From Candidatus Methylomirabilis sp. (GTDB lineage Bacteria; DYJV01), in NCBI GenBank assembly GCA_020722945.1, contig DYJV01000057.1, forward strand, positions 5,392 to 15,225: DNA of 9,834 nt, given 5' to 3'. Made by a program: the position numbers and the translations under genes. This document shows positions 1 to 6,835 of the stretch, in pieces; position 1 is the first letter of the stretch; the number at the start of each line of letters is the position of its first letter. The notes beneath the pieces were generated by a model. It was not told the DNA's origin. It saw nothing but the letters and a program-made list of their open reading frames with translations, and did no database searches.

Positions 1-20
1 TATGGAGGTATATTATAAAG

Positions 21-1250
21 ATGAGAGGTCTGAAATTTTTTAAATTTATAGTAATAATCAGCATATTTTTAACATACTTTGGCTGTGGCGGGGGTAAGCA
101 GGTAAGAGAAGATGAACTGAGTATGGGAAATGCAGATGAAATGTATGGCAAAGGAACTAAAACCATTGTTACAGAAGGAATGGCAGAAGTAAGAGAAGCA
201 GGAGTTCCCGAGGCTTATGATAGAGCAAAAGAGGATGCCTTAAAAAAGGCTATTGAAAAGGCTCTTGGAACAATTATTGATGCGAGAATAATTGGTTCCA
301 GTGGTGTTATTTTAGAAGAGAATATATATGCCAAGAAACAGGGATATATCAAAAAATATGAAGTGCTCTCAAAACATGTTGACGATGGTGTCGCTTATGT
401 TAAAGTAAGAGCAGTTGTTGGACTTGAAAAGTTAAAAGATGATGTTATGGCGCTTGATATTCTTCACCATAGAATGAATCTACCGAAAACCCTAATACTG
501 GTTAATGAAAATAATATGGAAACTGCGGGAAATACTGCTTATGATATTTTGGTTGAAAAATTTACTGCAAAAAGGTTTGATATAATAAGCCCTGATAACA
601 TAAGCAAGTCTTATAAAAAAGAGGTAGAAAAACTTTTCACTTCTATTAATAACGATGAGAATCAATTTATAACACTTGCCGCTAAAGTAGGAATGGATGT
701 TAATGCTGATGTTGTTATAGTTGGCAAAGCAAAATCTGTTGGAGCAGGGGAAGTCAAATATGGAAATTATTCCGGTAATATGAAATCATACCAGGCAGAT
801 GTCTCCTTTAAAACAGTAAATATAGGAGACGGAAGAATTATAGCAATATCTTCAAAACATGGAGCAGCAGTCCATATATCAGACCAGACAGGTGGAATAA
901 ATGCAATTAAACAAGCATCCGAGCAGGCTGCTGATGATTTGATTACACAGATAATAAATAAATGGGAAGATATATTAAATAACGGCAATATTATAACATT
1001 GTATGTTAAAGGATTAACTTTAACAGAAGAGATAAAGTTTGCCAAATCATTAAAAGCATATTTCCGAGAAGTAAAGGAAGTTTATAGCAAACAGAAAATA
1101 GGTGATACATCCGTGTTTACTGTAAGGTTTCTTGGAACACCAAAAGATTTAGCCACAGCACTTGTAACGAAAGAGACATTTGATTATGATGTGGATGTAA
1201 AATCCTATGATTTTGGGAAAGTTGTTATAAGAGCCAAACAAAAAAAATGA
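21..1250 (+). CDS. Lipoprotein with FlgT-N/LPP20-like domain
   Basis: A 409-residue exported lipoprotein, probably on the periplasmic face of the outer membrane. A basic N-terminus and hydrophobic stretch (about residues 8-19) lead into a relaxed lipobox, Y-F-G-Cys22. The residue after Cys is Gly, not Asp, which fits outer-membrane sorting. Residues about 47-140 have the LPP20/FlgT N-terminal pattern: a short strand (EGMAEV), then a long helix with the Ala-rich AxxDAxxxAxxxxxG spacing (AKEDALKKAIEKALG, 69-83), then YIKKYEVL and a VAYVKVRAVV strand (125-133). Residues about 155-320 alternate strands and helices and include ADVVIVGKAKS, like the middle domain of FlgT or CsgG/LpoB-type proteins. 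Residues 325-409 form a further small alpha/beta domain. The start follows GGAGGT (4-9) with an 11-nt gap. The fold-family call is pattern recognition; a flagellar role is not shown, since no flagellar gene is present. Confidence 0.75.
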   Translation: MRGLKFFKFIVIISIFLTYFGCGGGKQVREDELSMGNADEMYGKGTKTIVTEGMAEVREAGVPEAYDRAKEDALKKAIEKALGTIIDARIIGSSGVILEENIYAKKQGYIKKYEVLSKHVDDGVAYVKVRAVVGLEKLKDDVMALDILHHRMNLPKTLILVNENNMETAGNTAYDILVEKFTAKRFDIISPDNISKSYKKEVEKLFTSINNDENQFITLAAKVGMDVNADVVIVGKAKSVGAGEVKYGNYSGNMKSYQADVSFKTVNIGDGRIIAISSKHGAAVHISDQTGGINAIKQASEQAADDLITQIINKWEDILNNGNIITLYVKGLTLTEEIKFAKSLKAYFREVKEVYSKQKIGDTSVFTVRFLGTPKDLATALVTKETFDYDVDVKSYDFGKVVIRAKQKK

Positions 1251-1261
1251 TAAAAATATTA

Positions 1262-1289
1262 GTTTAGAGTTTAGGGTTTAAGGTTTAGC
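1262..1289 (+). repeat. Four tandem 7-bp repeats, GTTTAGR-type
   Basis: Four head-to-tail heptamers, GTTTAGA, GTTTAGG, GTTTAAG and GTTTAGC, sit 12 bp after the stop codon of the first lipoprotein gene. The period is exactly 7 bp and copies differ by one or two bases. The unit resembles a plant-telomere-type heptamer and also the short tandem heptamers known from some bacteria; here it is an intergenic microsatellite. No function can be read from it. Confidence 0.8.
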
Positions 1290-1292
1290 GTG

Positions 1293-1317
1293 TGCGTAAA
1301 AATGGTGTTTTTGCGCA
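1293..1317 (+). other. Hairpin in the intergenic region
   Basis: TGCGTAAAAA (1293-1302) pairs with TTTTTGCGCA (1308-1317) around a 5-base loop, TGGTG; one of the ten pairs is a G-T wobble. The T-run lies inside the stem and the 3' side continues GGATACC, so it does not have intrinsic-terminator form. It could be an mRNA processing or stability element between the two lipoprotein genes, or part of the adjoining repeat. Confidence 0.45.
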
Positions 1318-1378
1318 GGATACCAATATTTTTGAAAAACTAAATTATTAGTTAACAAAATAAAGGAGGTGAATTATT

Positions 1379-1837
1379 ATGGGAAAAAGATTATTACTTT
1401 TAAGTATGGTTGTTGTGCTATTTGCCTTTATAATGGCGTGTGGTTCTGAACCTGGCACAGATACCTATGTTAAAGGTGAAGATTATGAAACCGAAGGGTT
1501 TCTTGATGATGACACATTTCAAGTTGTAGCAGAAGGAACATGGCCTGATGAACTTGCAAATGCGAGACAAGTTATTAAAAGAAACAGAGCAAAAGAAGGA
1601 GCACTTTTAAAAGCACAGACAAGAGTTATGGAAATGTTTAAAGGATATGCGTTAAAAGCCAAAGGCGGTGCAGAATCAGGAGTTGGATTGGGTGAAGTTG
1701 CTTTAAAGAACATCGAAGGTTACGGAAAAGGCGGCTCAATTGTTAAAACAACTTATGATGAAGAAGATAACTGCTCTGTAGTTTACAGGGTCCATGCAAA
1801 CGGGCTAAAAAAGATGGCTGAAGCAGGTTTTGAATAA
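1379..1837 (+). CDS. Small LPP20-like lipoprotein
   Basis: A 152-residue lipoprotein with a clear type II signal: MGKR, a hydrophobic core, then I-M-A-Cys21 with Gly at +2, predicting outer-membrane anchoring. After an acidic linker (residues 24-45) comes one compact domain. It opens with a FQVVAEGTW strand (47-55), then a long basic helix holding IKRNRAKEGALLKAQTRV (66-83), a Gly-rich stretch (92-119), and a closing strand CSVVYRVHANGL (132-143). This strand, Ala-rich helix, strand order is the LPP20 pattern also used in the preceding lipoprotein. The start is fixed by a near-ideal AAAGGAGGTGA (1362-1372), stronger than that of its neighbour, which suggests high expression. It is probably co-transcribed with the gene before it, because no terminator is seen in the 128-bp gap, and it is followed by a strong intrinsic terminator. 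Its partner is unknown. Confidence 0.75.
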   Translation: MGKRLLLLSMVVVLFAFIMACGSEPGTDTYVKGEDYETEGFLDDDTFQVVAEGTWPDELANARQVIKRNRAKEGALLKAQTRVMEMFKGYALKAKGGAESGVGLGEVALKNIEGYGKGGSIVKTTYDEEDNCSVVYRVHANGLKKMAEAGFE

Positions 1838-1846
1838 AAATTTTAT

Positions 1847-1885
1847 AGAGAGGGATTAGATACAATCTCTTATCCCTCTCTTTTT
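1847..1885 (+). terminator. Intrinsic terminator after the lipoprotein pair
   Basis: A perfect 10-bp stem, AGAGAGGGAT (1847-1856) with ATCCCTCTCT (1872-1881), runs into TTTTT (1881-1885). The 15-base loop can add an inner AGAT/ATCT pairing. It starts 10 bp after the stop codon of the small lipoprotein and separates it from the next gene. Confidence 0.9.
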
Positions 1886-1965
1886 ACTCTATCTTCTGCT
1901 GCAATTTTTAAGTTTTCAAAATAAAAAATTATATCCATTCTTTAAGGAATAAAGGAGTATTCTCA

Positions 1966-3147
1966 ATGAAAAAAGGCGTGATAATATTTATAATAGGCAT
2001 TATCATATCATCCTCAACTATATATAGCGAGAAACTGATTCAGACTGACACTTTACCGAATAAATCTTTTAAAAAGATAGAATCACTTGCATTATATAAA
2101 TTTGATGGCAAACTTATAAACAGCGGGAGATTATCGTTTGTCGACACATTATCTATATCAGATAAATTCAGTCATTATCTGTTAAAAAAGTTTCAGGAAA
2201 TCCCGGGGTTTACAATAGTAGAAGTTGGAGAAAAAATTACTATCTCTGAAGGAGACAACCTATCTGTTATACGTGGCAAAAATGTTCCACAATATGATTC
2301 CAAAACATTTATCAATAGTGACGAGAAATCAGAAAATGTTGTCAAAACAATTGAATCTTCATTGTATGGAAAAATCACAAAATATTATGAAGGTGAAACT
2401 TTTGATACAAGTTATATTGAGATAACATTTTATCTCGTAAATACAAAGAGCAAAGTGATATATTGGGTTACACAAATGAGCGGCTGTTTAAAATATGTTG
2501 TTGATACAATAGTCCAAACAATAGCAACGGGAGAATATAGTGAACCAACTGTAAAAGATAGAGCAAACTTTAAATGGAAGAACCCTTATGAACTACGAAC
2601 AAAAGAGTTTGCCATAGAATATAGAAGAGGTTATATGCTCCCTGCGGACAAATTGGATTCAGGAGCTAACAATATACTTGCCCTTTATTTTAAACTGCCA
2701 TTATTTAATAAATTACCAATATATAATCAGATAGAAATTAATATTATACCATCTTTAAAATCAACAGATACAAGCAATCCATTGATGAATTATCAATATA
2801 CAACTTATGTCCCACTCTTCTTCGATTTCATCTATAATTTTGACACTATTATTAAAATAAATAACATAAGACCTTTTGCAAGATTGGGATTAGGAGGCAC
2901 TTTTATAAGCACATATTATAGTGGGACTGGTTATTATATTCCAACTGAAAATCGTTTTGATGGTATATTAAATTTTGGCATAGGAGTAGAGTACTCTATT
3001 AAAATAGGTCTTGTTAATATATGGAAATTATATTTTCGTTTAAAAAAGATAGGATTTGTTGGATATATAGATTACTACAAATGGTTTTCAAGTAATCCTA
3101 CTTCAGGCTCTTTGAACTTAAGTTTGGGTTTGAAATACTACTTTTAA
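1966..3147 (+). CDS. Exported CsgG/LpoB-like domain plus putative beta-barrel
   Basis: A 393-residue protein I do not recognise as a named family. A signal peptide covers residues 1-21 (MKKG, hydrophobic core, TIYS then EK); no lipobox Cys is present. Residues about 36-185 look like a CsgG/LpoB/TolB-N-type alpha/beta domain: KKIESLALYKFDG strand, a helix DKFSHYLLKKFQEI (66-79), FTIVEV, then SLYGKITKYYEG and a YIEITFYLVNT...KVIYWVT pair of strands. From about residue 205 the chain becomes beta-rich, aromatic and Gly-patterned (RPFARLGLGGTF, GILNFGIGVEYSI). It ends in SLNLSLGLKYYF, a terminal-Phe amphipathic strand typical of outer-membrane barrel proteins. The start follows AAAGGAGT (1951-1958) at 7 nt. 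It lies alone after a terminator, and its last 50 bp overlap the convergent ATPase gene. A barrel of only about 190 residues would be small (about eight strands). Confidence 0.7.
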   Translation: MKKGVIIFIIGIIISSSTIYSEKLIQTDTLPNKSFKKIESLALYKFDGKLINSGRLSFVDTLSISDKFSHYLLKKFQEIPGFTIVEVGEKITISEGDNLSVIRGKNVPQYDSKTFINSDEKSENVVKTIESSLYGKITKYYEGETFDTSYIEITFYLVNTKSKVIYWVTQMSGCLKYVVDTIVQTIATGEYSEPTVKDRANFKWKNPYELRTKEFAIEYRRGYMLPADKLDSGANNILALYFKLPLFNKLPIYNQIEINIIPSLKSTDTSNPLMNYQYTTYVPLFFDFIYNFDTIIKINNIRPFARLGLGGTFISTYYSGTGYYIPTENRFDGILNFGIGVEYSIKIGLVNIWKLYFRLKKIGFVGYIDYYKWFSSNPTSGSLNLSLGLKYYF

Positions 3148-3541
3148 TCAATCTTATATGATTACCTCTACCTTTGATATATCTATACTCAACCTTATCA
3201 ATTAATTTTTTTAATATAAAAAGTCCCAGCCCATTATTTTTTATATCTCGTAAGTTTTTGTCTGATTTCATCTTTTTATGTTTTAATAAATTAAATTTTG
3301 TGCCTTCATCAATAATATCAACTATAATATTATTGTCAACTTTCGTAATCACTATATCAATATACTTATTTTTTCTATTTTTATAATTATGTCTAATAAT
3401 ATTTGCGCAGACTTCATCACTACTTATAATTACATCTTCGGCTGTGTCTTTCTCAATATTGTAAAAATTTAGACATTTCTCGACAAAATTTCTAATCTTT
3501 GGCAAATTGTTTTCTATACCTTCAATTTTTAACTTTTTCAT
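3098..3541 (-). CDS. HATPase_c_2 protein, RsbW/SpoIIAB-like
   Basis: A 147-residue cytosolic protein of the GHKL ATPase group that includes anti-sigma-factor kinases and phosphatase-linked ATPases. The N-box is S-DEVCANIIRH (41-51) with Glu43 and Asn47. The G1 box is IDEGTKF (77-83) with Asp78 and Gly80. The G2 box is NNGLGLFILKKLID (102-115), and the closing strand is GNHIRLI (126-132). It is about the usual size for the family. Its ATG (3539-3541) overlaps the stop of the upstream sensor gene as ATGA, so the two are translationally coupled and surely act together. In known systems such proteins bind a sigma factor or an anti-anti-sigma STAS protein; neither is encoded here. The C-terminal tail, about residues 131-147, lies in the 50-bp overlap with the convergent gene and after the conserved fold. 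Confidence 0.88.
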   Translation of the reverse strand: MKKLKIEGIENNLPKIRNFVEKCLNFYNIEKDTAEDVIISSDEVCANIIRHNYKNRKNKYIDIVITKVDNNIIVDIIDEGTKFNLLKHKKMKSDKNLRDIKNNGLGLFILKKLIDKVEYRYIKGRGNHIRLIKSSISNPNLSSKSLK

Positions 3542-5529
3542 AATTTAAATTTTACGGCATAAACCTTCTCAGGCATATCTCTACCACGAATTTTAACATC
3601 AACAATATAGTGCATCTTTATCTTATTCTTCAAATGTTTAAACACTGCTTCTGATATAACTAATACACCTGGTTTTGTAATTGACTCAAATGAGTATGCA
3701 TCACGTATAGTGTCACCAACAACAATAAAGAATTTCCCGTAGTTGGAGCGCAATTGTGAATACGAAATGTTTCCAGTATTAATACTGATACTTATCTCTA
3801 TATTAGAATTATTTCTCTTATTAAACTTTCTAAGTTCTCTAAATATATTTGATGCTGCATTAACACTATTCTTAATATGGTCATAATGATTAAACGGCAC
3901 ACCAAAAACTGCAAGGAACGAATCAGCTGCAAAATAATCAATATATCCTCTATGTTTAGATACTATCACCTCAATATCATTCATAAATTTATTCAACAAC
4001 ATTTCCAATTCCTCTTTAGAATTACTGCTCTGAATCTCAGAAATATTTTTTATCTTTAGGTATAATGCTGAACCCTGTTTCATATCTGGAACTATCTTAT
4101 TAAACTGATTATTGATATACTCATTCACCATCTCTTCTGGAACTGTTTTCCCAAAAACAAGGAAGCCACCGACTTTTGATACAAGTCTATTGAATCTATT
4201 TTCAATCATTTTAAATTCTGTGCTTGAATTTAAAGTAACCTCTGTGTCTGGTCTGCCATGAAGTAGATTCTTAATTCCGTAAGAGATACGATTCAATGAG
4301 CCTGTAATATATTTTTTAAATAATAGAAATAAAATAAAGAAAACAATCGCTTCAAATAGGAAGAATATAATAAGAGTAAATAAAAAATTGGGATTTCTCT
4401 TATACTTGAATAATACCTTATTTGGATTTGCCATAGAAACAATATACCAATCTTTATTATCCATTTTTTCTTTTAAATATATTTCTTTACGGGACTTTAT
4501 AATAAGGTCACTATCACTTTTTAAAATTTTTCTCATAATATCAAAATCACCAACATACTCCCCTATATGTTCCTTATCAGGTGTATAAACAAGCAACCCT
4601 TTATTATTAACAACAACCGTGCTAAACAGTTCATTATATTCCTTCATAATATCTTTGAACAGCGAGTCAATTTTTATCGTAAAACCTGCCACTCCAATAA
4701 ACTTTCCTATCTGATTATATAACGGCGTAAAAAAAATAATATACGGCACTTCGGAATCTTGAAATTGTTTATATCCTATGTCAGGAAAGATGTTGTCCTC
4801 ATCTAAAAATTTATGGACATACTCCTTTTTTGTATCTGCAAAATTATCCAGAAACTGAAACGGCTCCATATTATATAATTTATGGCGTGATATATAAGTA
4901 TTCTTTTTTAAATTATATTTTGATAATATATATGGATTGTCAAGATAAAAGTATAAAACTGCTTTCTGCGGAATATTTTCCTCCAGCCATTTCATATATG
5001 GAGTATAGGTATATATGGTCCTCCAATATTTTTTATTCCATGGGGTGATATTTAATAGCCTTCCAAGATGATTAAAAATGAAAAAATTTTCAATATCCTC
5101 CCAATTTTTGCTGTACCTATTTAAACTCTTTTGCATATCAAGAATATGATTAAGATAAAAAGGCACACTATATTTTTTTGCAAATAACTCACATTTAAAA
5201 AAGTAATCTGAAACTCTATTATTAATCTCTTGCGATAAGAGTTTATGAGAATAGATATAACTGGAAAGATAATTTCTGACCTTTGGTAAATCTGATATTT
5301 TTGGCGGCTTAAAAAGATTGGAAAAAATTGTTAGTTGAACAAAAACAAATAAAATATATATTATGAGCAATATAATAACAGCCTTAAAATTTAAGCCTGA
5401 AAAGAATCTCTTTATAAAAGGGGAATATTTAAACTCGATAAAAGCAGATTTTATCTTCAAATTCAGCCTATGTTTATACCAGAAAAATTTGTTATTAAAA
5501 ATAAATTTTAATTTATCTCTTATACCCAT
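3538..5529 (-). CDS. Membrane sensor with Cache, HAMP and degenerate class III cyclase domain
   Basis: A 663-residue inner-membrane receptor. Order: basic cytosolic N-terminus (1-48), TM1 (about 49-70), a large extracytoplasmic region (71-380) whose second half has the Cache pattern (PLYNQIGKFIGVAGFTI, 269-285, then VVVNNKGLLVYTPDKEHIG, 305-323, and WYIVSMAN), TM2 (about 381-404), HAMP (about 405-455), and a class III cyclase-like domain (about 484-663). The cyclase fold is clear from DYFAADSFLAVFGVP (531-545), SISINTGNIS and VVGDT (603-607). Most catalytic positions are replaced: first metal Asp is Lys492, substrate Lys is Tyr532, purine-selecting Asp is Phe600, transition-state Asn and Arg are Arg609 and Ser613. 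Only the second metal Asp (Asp536) remains. It is therefore probably not a cyclase but a binding or signalling module. It is coupled by ATGA to the HATPase_c_2 gene. The ribosome site is weak (GGA about 12 nt upstream). Confidence 0.85.
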   Translation of the reverse strand: MGIRDKLKFIFNNKFFWYKHRLNLKIKSAFIEFKYSPFIKRFFSGLNFKAVIILLIIYILFVFVQLTIFSNLFKPPKISDLPKVRNYLSSYIYSHKLLSQEINNRVSDYFFKCELFAKKYSVPFYLNHILDMQKSLNRYSKNWEDIENFFIFNHLGRLLNITPWNKKYWRTIYTYTPYMKWLEENIPQKAVLYFYLDNPYILSKYNLKKNTYISRHKLYNMEPFQFLDNFADTKKEYVHKFLDEDNIFPDIGYKQFQDSEVPYIIFFTPLYNQIGKFIGVAGFTIKIDSLFKDIMKEYNELFSTVVVNNKGLLVYTPDKEHIGEYVGDFDIMRKILKSDSDLIIKSRKEIYLKEKMDNKDWYIVSMANPNKVLFKYKRNPNFLFTLIIFFLFEAIVFFILFLLFKKYITGSLNRISYGIKNLLHGRPDTEVTLNSSTEFKMIENRFNRLVSKVGGFLVFGKTVPEEMVNEYINNQFNKIVPDMKQGSALYLKIKNISEIQSSNSKEELEMLLNKFMNDIEVIVSKHRGYIDYFAADSFLAVFGVPFNHYDHIKNSVNAASNIFRELRKFNKRNNSNIEISISINTGNISYSQLRSNYGKFFIVVGDTIRDAYSFESITKPGVLVISEAVFKHLKNKIKMHYIVDVKIRGRDMPEKVYAVKFKL

Positions 5530-5541
5530 AATTTTATATTA

Positions 5542-5568
5542 TCCGATTTTGTTGTTAAAAATATCGGA
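5542..5568. promoter_or_regulatory. Inverted repeat in the divergent intergenic region
   Basis: TCCGAT (5542-5547) and ATCGGA (5563-5568) form a 6-bp inverted repeat with a 15-bp spacer, 13 bp upstream of the sensor start codon. It is among the few G+C-containing words in an otherwise A/T stretch of 124 bp (5530-5653) between the divergent sensor and CNNM operons. It could be an operator half-site pair or a 5'-leader hairpin of the sensor mRNA. Six-base arms can also occur by chance. Confidence 0.25.
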
Positions 5569-5653
5569 ATTTAAAAAAAAACATTAATTCATATATTTAC
5601 TACTTATTGACTTTTTGTTATAAAAACATATCTTATAAAGAGGAAATTATTTT

Positions 5654-6814
5654 ATGAAAGTTCCAGCAGGAATATTTATTAGTAATACTGAAACTGCTAA
5701 ATCTAAGTATCTACTGACACCCATTGATATGGGACACTACTTAAAGATAAAAGCAGGTTCTGCACTAGATAGCAATTTAAATGAAAATGTTACTGTTTTA
5801 GAAAAATTAAAACAGGTTTTTAACCAACTGCTCAAAATGGTAGAAAAAAATAATGACCCTGACATATTTAAAAAAGCAACGGAAAATTTACCCAAAATAG
5901 TAACAAAAAATTTTACACGGGATTTAACCTTTAAAGAGAAAGAAGTAATTATGTTAGAAGTTTCTCAAACTTCTGATTTGATGCCCCCTGATGGCGAATT
6001 GTTGCTGAAACTTATCTCTGCTTATCCTGAATATTACAAAACAAGCAAAAACAAGAAACCTCTTTCTGAAATAATTAAGATTGTTGAATCCGGTTCAAAT
6101 CTCTATATTTTAAATGATATATATTTACCACAGGAAAACCGCATGGTTATAGGATATGGCGAATTATTAACAAAAGAACTATTATCATCAATGAAATCCG
6201 AATTAAGAGGTGTAATAAATAAAAAGAAAGAGGATATATTCACTGATGTCTTATCAAGTGGTGAAAAAGTAGCACGAAACGATATTTACTCCTATATGGG
6301 AATACTATTAAAAAAATCTGGTGAAAGTATGGACGAAAATTTTATTCAATCACCCCAATTCCAGCAATTGCTGAAAGGGGACCCTGAAATATATTACATT
6401 GATGAAAAAGAGTTTAACGGTACAATAATTTATGATAAAAATAATAACTCCTTATTACTTTTACGCAAAATATTTAAAACAAATTACCTGCATCTTATAG
6501 ACTATTTTTCGGAAAAAAATGGTCTCTTTTCGTCTATAATAAAAGGAAAGAACCCAAAAATCATTATCACAGTTGCAGATACAATGGAAGAAATTGAGGA
6601 ACTGATTAACAACTTAAAAGAGACCTTCACTTTGCAAACCAGCAAGTATAATAAAAAATCCGAAGTAATATTCATTGTAAACAAGCAACCTGAAATAGAA
6701 AAAAAGATACGTGAGAATGGATTCACATTTATACTTGACAAAAAAATTATATTTAGTAACTTTAATCAATTCAGTGAGACACTGAATAATTTGGTTAAAA
6801 TGTTTAATGATTAG
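5654..6814 (+). CDS. Unrecognised soluble protein, first gene of the CNNM operon
   Basis: A 386-residue protein I do not recognise. It has no signal peptide or membrane segment, so it is probably cytosolic. The N-terminal part (residues 1-45) is strand-rich; about 46-100 looks helical (NENVTVLEKLKQVFNQLLKM); 100-180 mixes acidic helices with strands such as NRMVIGYGELL (162-172). Residues about 299-385 look like a small alpha/beta domain with alternating strands and helices: NPKIIITVADT, a MEEIEELINNLKETF helix, SEVIFIVNK, an EIEKKIRENG helix, FTFILDKKIIF, then a final helix. That pattern resembles a response-regulator-like or Rossmannoid fold, but no phosphoacceptor cluster is evident. The start follows AAAGAGGAAA (5637-5646) at 7 nt. 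Only 21 bp separate it from the first CNNM gene, so an operon is likely. Its divergence from the sensor gene offers a possible regulatory link. Confidence 0.7.
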   Translation: MKVPAGIFISNTETAKSKYLLTPIDMGHYLKIKAGSALDSNLNENVTVLEKLKQVFNQLLKMVEKNNDPDIFKKATENLPKIVTKNFTRDLTFKEKEVIMLEVSQTSDLMPPDGELLLKLISAYPEYYKTSKNKKPLSEIIKIVESGSNLYILNDIYLPQENRMVIGYGELLTKELLSSMKSELRGVINKKKEDIFTDVLSSGEKVARNDIYSYMGILLKKSGESMDENFIQSPQFQQLLKGDPEIYYIDEKEFNGTIIYDKNNNSLLLLRKIFKTNYLHLIDYFSEKNGLFSSIIKGKNPKIIITVADTMEEIEELINNLKETFTLQTSKYNKKSEVIFIVNKQPEIEKKIRENGFTFILDKKIIFSNFNQFSETLNNLVKMFND

Positions 6815-6817
6815 AAC

Positions 6818-6825
6818 AAGAGGTG
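6818..6825 (+). promoter_or_regulatory. Ribosome binding site deciding a TTG start
   Basis: AAGAGGTG lies 10 nt before TTG at 6836. There is no in-frame ATG before residue 69 of the CNNM gene, and that later Met is inside the first membrane domain. This site and the TTG therefore set the start. Confidence 0.65.
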
Positions 6826-6835
6826 TCAGAGGGCA

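Noticed and set aside
1293-1317. Hairpin as an intrinsic terminator of the first lipoprotein gene
   Set aside because: There is no T-run after the stem; the T-run is part of the stem. It is kept only as a structure of unknown role.
3538-3541. Frameshift splitting one sensor-ATPase fusion protein into two genes
   Set aside because: The ATGA overlap gives a proper stop and start, and the ATPase begins with a complete N-terminal strand, so two coupled genes are more natural than a broken fusion.
5607-5634. TTGACT, 16 bp, TATCTT as a promoter for the unknown gene and CNNM operon
   Set aside because: The predicted transcription start (about 5641) would fall inside the ribosome site AAAGAGGAAA, leaving a leader of about 13 nt, and the -10 box is poor.
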